DNA of 7,984 bases, from positions 1 to 7,984 of the forward strand of contig JAHCIE010000137.1 of the NCBI GenBank assembly GCA_026129385.1. Reading direction: 5' to 3'. Below, one piece after another: positions 7,574 through 7,984 of this stretch (position 1 is its first letter; each line of letters starts with the position of its first letter). Source of the DNA: Anaerolineae bacterium (lineage in GTDB: Bacteria; Chloroflexota; Anaerolineae; Epilineales; JAHCIE01). The notes under the pieces are model-generated. The model saw nothing but the letters and a program-made list of their open reading frames with translations. It was not told where the DNA came from and made no database searches. The position numbers and the translations under genes were made by a program.

Positions 7574-7984
7574 ATGAAGCGACCATTGCGAGTAGCGGTC
7601 ATTGGCGCGGGATCCATGGGGCGCAACCACGCCCGCGTCTATAATGAGCTGGAGGGGGTGGAGCTGGTGGGGGTGGCCGATCCCCACCTGGCGGCGGCGC
7701 GCAATGTGGCCCGCCGCTACAAGATCTCGTACTACGACCAGTACGATGATATGCTCGACGAGGCGGAGCCGGATCTGCTATCGGTCGCCACGCCGACTTC
7801 CACCCACCGCAATATTGCCCTGGCCTGCATGCAGCGGGGTGTTCATGTGTTGGTGGAGAAGCCCATCGCAGCCACCGTCGCCGAGGGTGAGGAGCTGGTG
7901 GCGGCGGCGGACCAGCATGGCGTGCTACTGACGGTCGGCCACATTGAACGGTTCAACCCGGCGGTTCGGGCCTTGAGGGCGCGG
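7574..7984 (+). CDS. Gfo/Idh/MocA-family NAD(P)-dependent sugar oxidoreductase, N-terminal part
   Basis: The gene runs off the right edge; 137 codons are visible, whereas the family usually has about 310-390 residues. The Rossmann motif VAVIGAGSMGRNHARVY (residues 7-23) binds NAD(P), and the acidic residue ending strand 2 is in VGVADP (32-37). ATPTSTH (72-78) is the usual family segment after strand 4. EKPIA (95-99) carries the conserved family lysine close to the active site. GHIERFNPAV (122-131) opens the substrate-binding domain. That last motif, with the short Rossmann spacing, recalls UDP-N-acetylglucosamine 3-dehydrogenase and WlbA/WbpB-like enzymes, which oxidise C3 of UDP-GlcNAc or its uronic acid on the way to 3-amino sugars. 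In a surface-glycan locus this would supply a nucleotide-sugar precursor. The family is secure; the precise substrate is a guess, because the catalytic region of the C-terminal domain is not in the window. It acts in the cytoplasm and is the likely next gene of the operon. Confidence 0.88.
   Translation, partial: MKRPLRVAVIGAGSMGRNHARVYNELEGVELVGVADPHLAAARNVARRYKISYYDQYDDMLDEAEPDLLSVATPTSTHRNIALACMQRGVHVLVEKPIAATVAEGEELVAAADQHGVLLTVGHIERFNPAVRALRAR

Overview
The window is a densely packed, high-GC bacterial segment in which all six genes lie on the + strand. They read in order: the tail of a cytoplasmic family-4 glycosyltransferase, a class I SAM-dependent methyltransferase, a large family-39-like membrane glycosyltransferase, two tandem paralogous YfhO-like membrane proteins, and the first 137 codons of a Gfo/Idh/MocA-family sugar oxidoreductase. 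The gene content, the codon use and the GT39 motif style (a TSDHAEK-type catalytic loop and an ISRVGLR block) fit an environmental member of the Chloroflexota. That assignment rests on recalled family resemblance; no marker gene is present.

Layout: glycosyltransferase tail 1-344; methyltransferase 334-1164, overlapping the previous gene by 11 bases; GT39-like protein 1204-3423; first YfhO-like paralogue 3473-5497; second paralogue 5512-7515; oxidoreductase 7574 to beyond the right edge. The gaps are 39, 49, 14 and 58 bases. No gap holds a convincing terminator or promoter, and each gene has a purine-rich Shine-Dalgarno sequence. The whole is best read as one operon that continues past both edges. 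No RNA genes, CRISPR arrays, insertion sequences or phage genes were seen, and no stretch over 300 bases lacks a gene.

Together the genes look like part of a surface-glycan (exopolysaccharide or cell-surface glycoconjugate) locus. The oxidoreductase would help make an unusual nucleotide sugar and the GT4 enzyme would extend a lipid-linked glycan in the cytoplasm. The methyltransferase could modify a sugar or cap the chain. The three multi-spanning GT-C-like proteins would transfer sugars from polyprenyl-phosphate donors on the outer face of the membrane. This pathway is inferred from families and context; no substrate can be read from the sequence.

The most interesting part is the tandem YfhO-like pair. 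Both copies keep the same architecture, a set of shared motifs, and exactly four non-membrane cysteines in two pairs (a CGxC in the first large loop and a C-x12-C in the C-terminal soluble domain), although the rest of the sequence has diverged widely.
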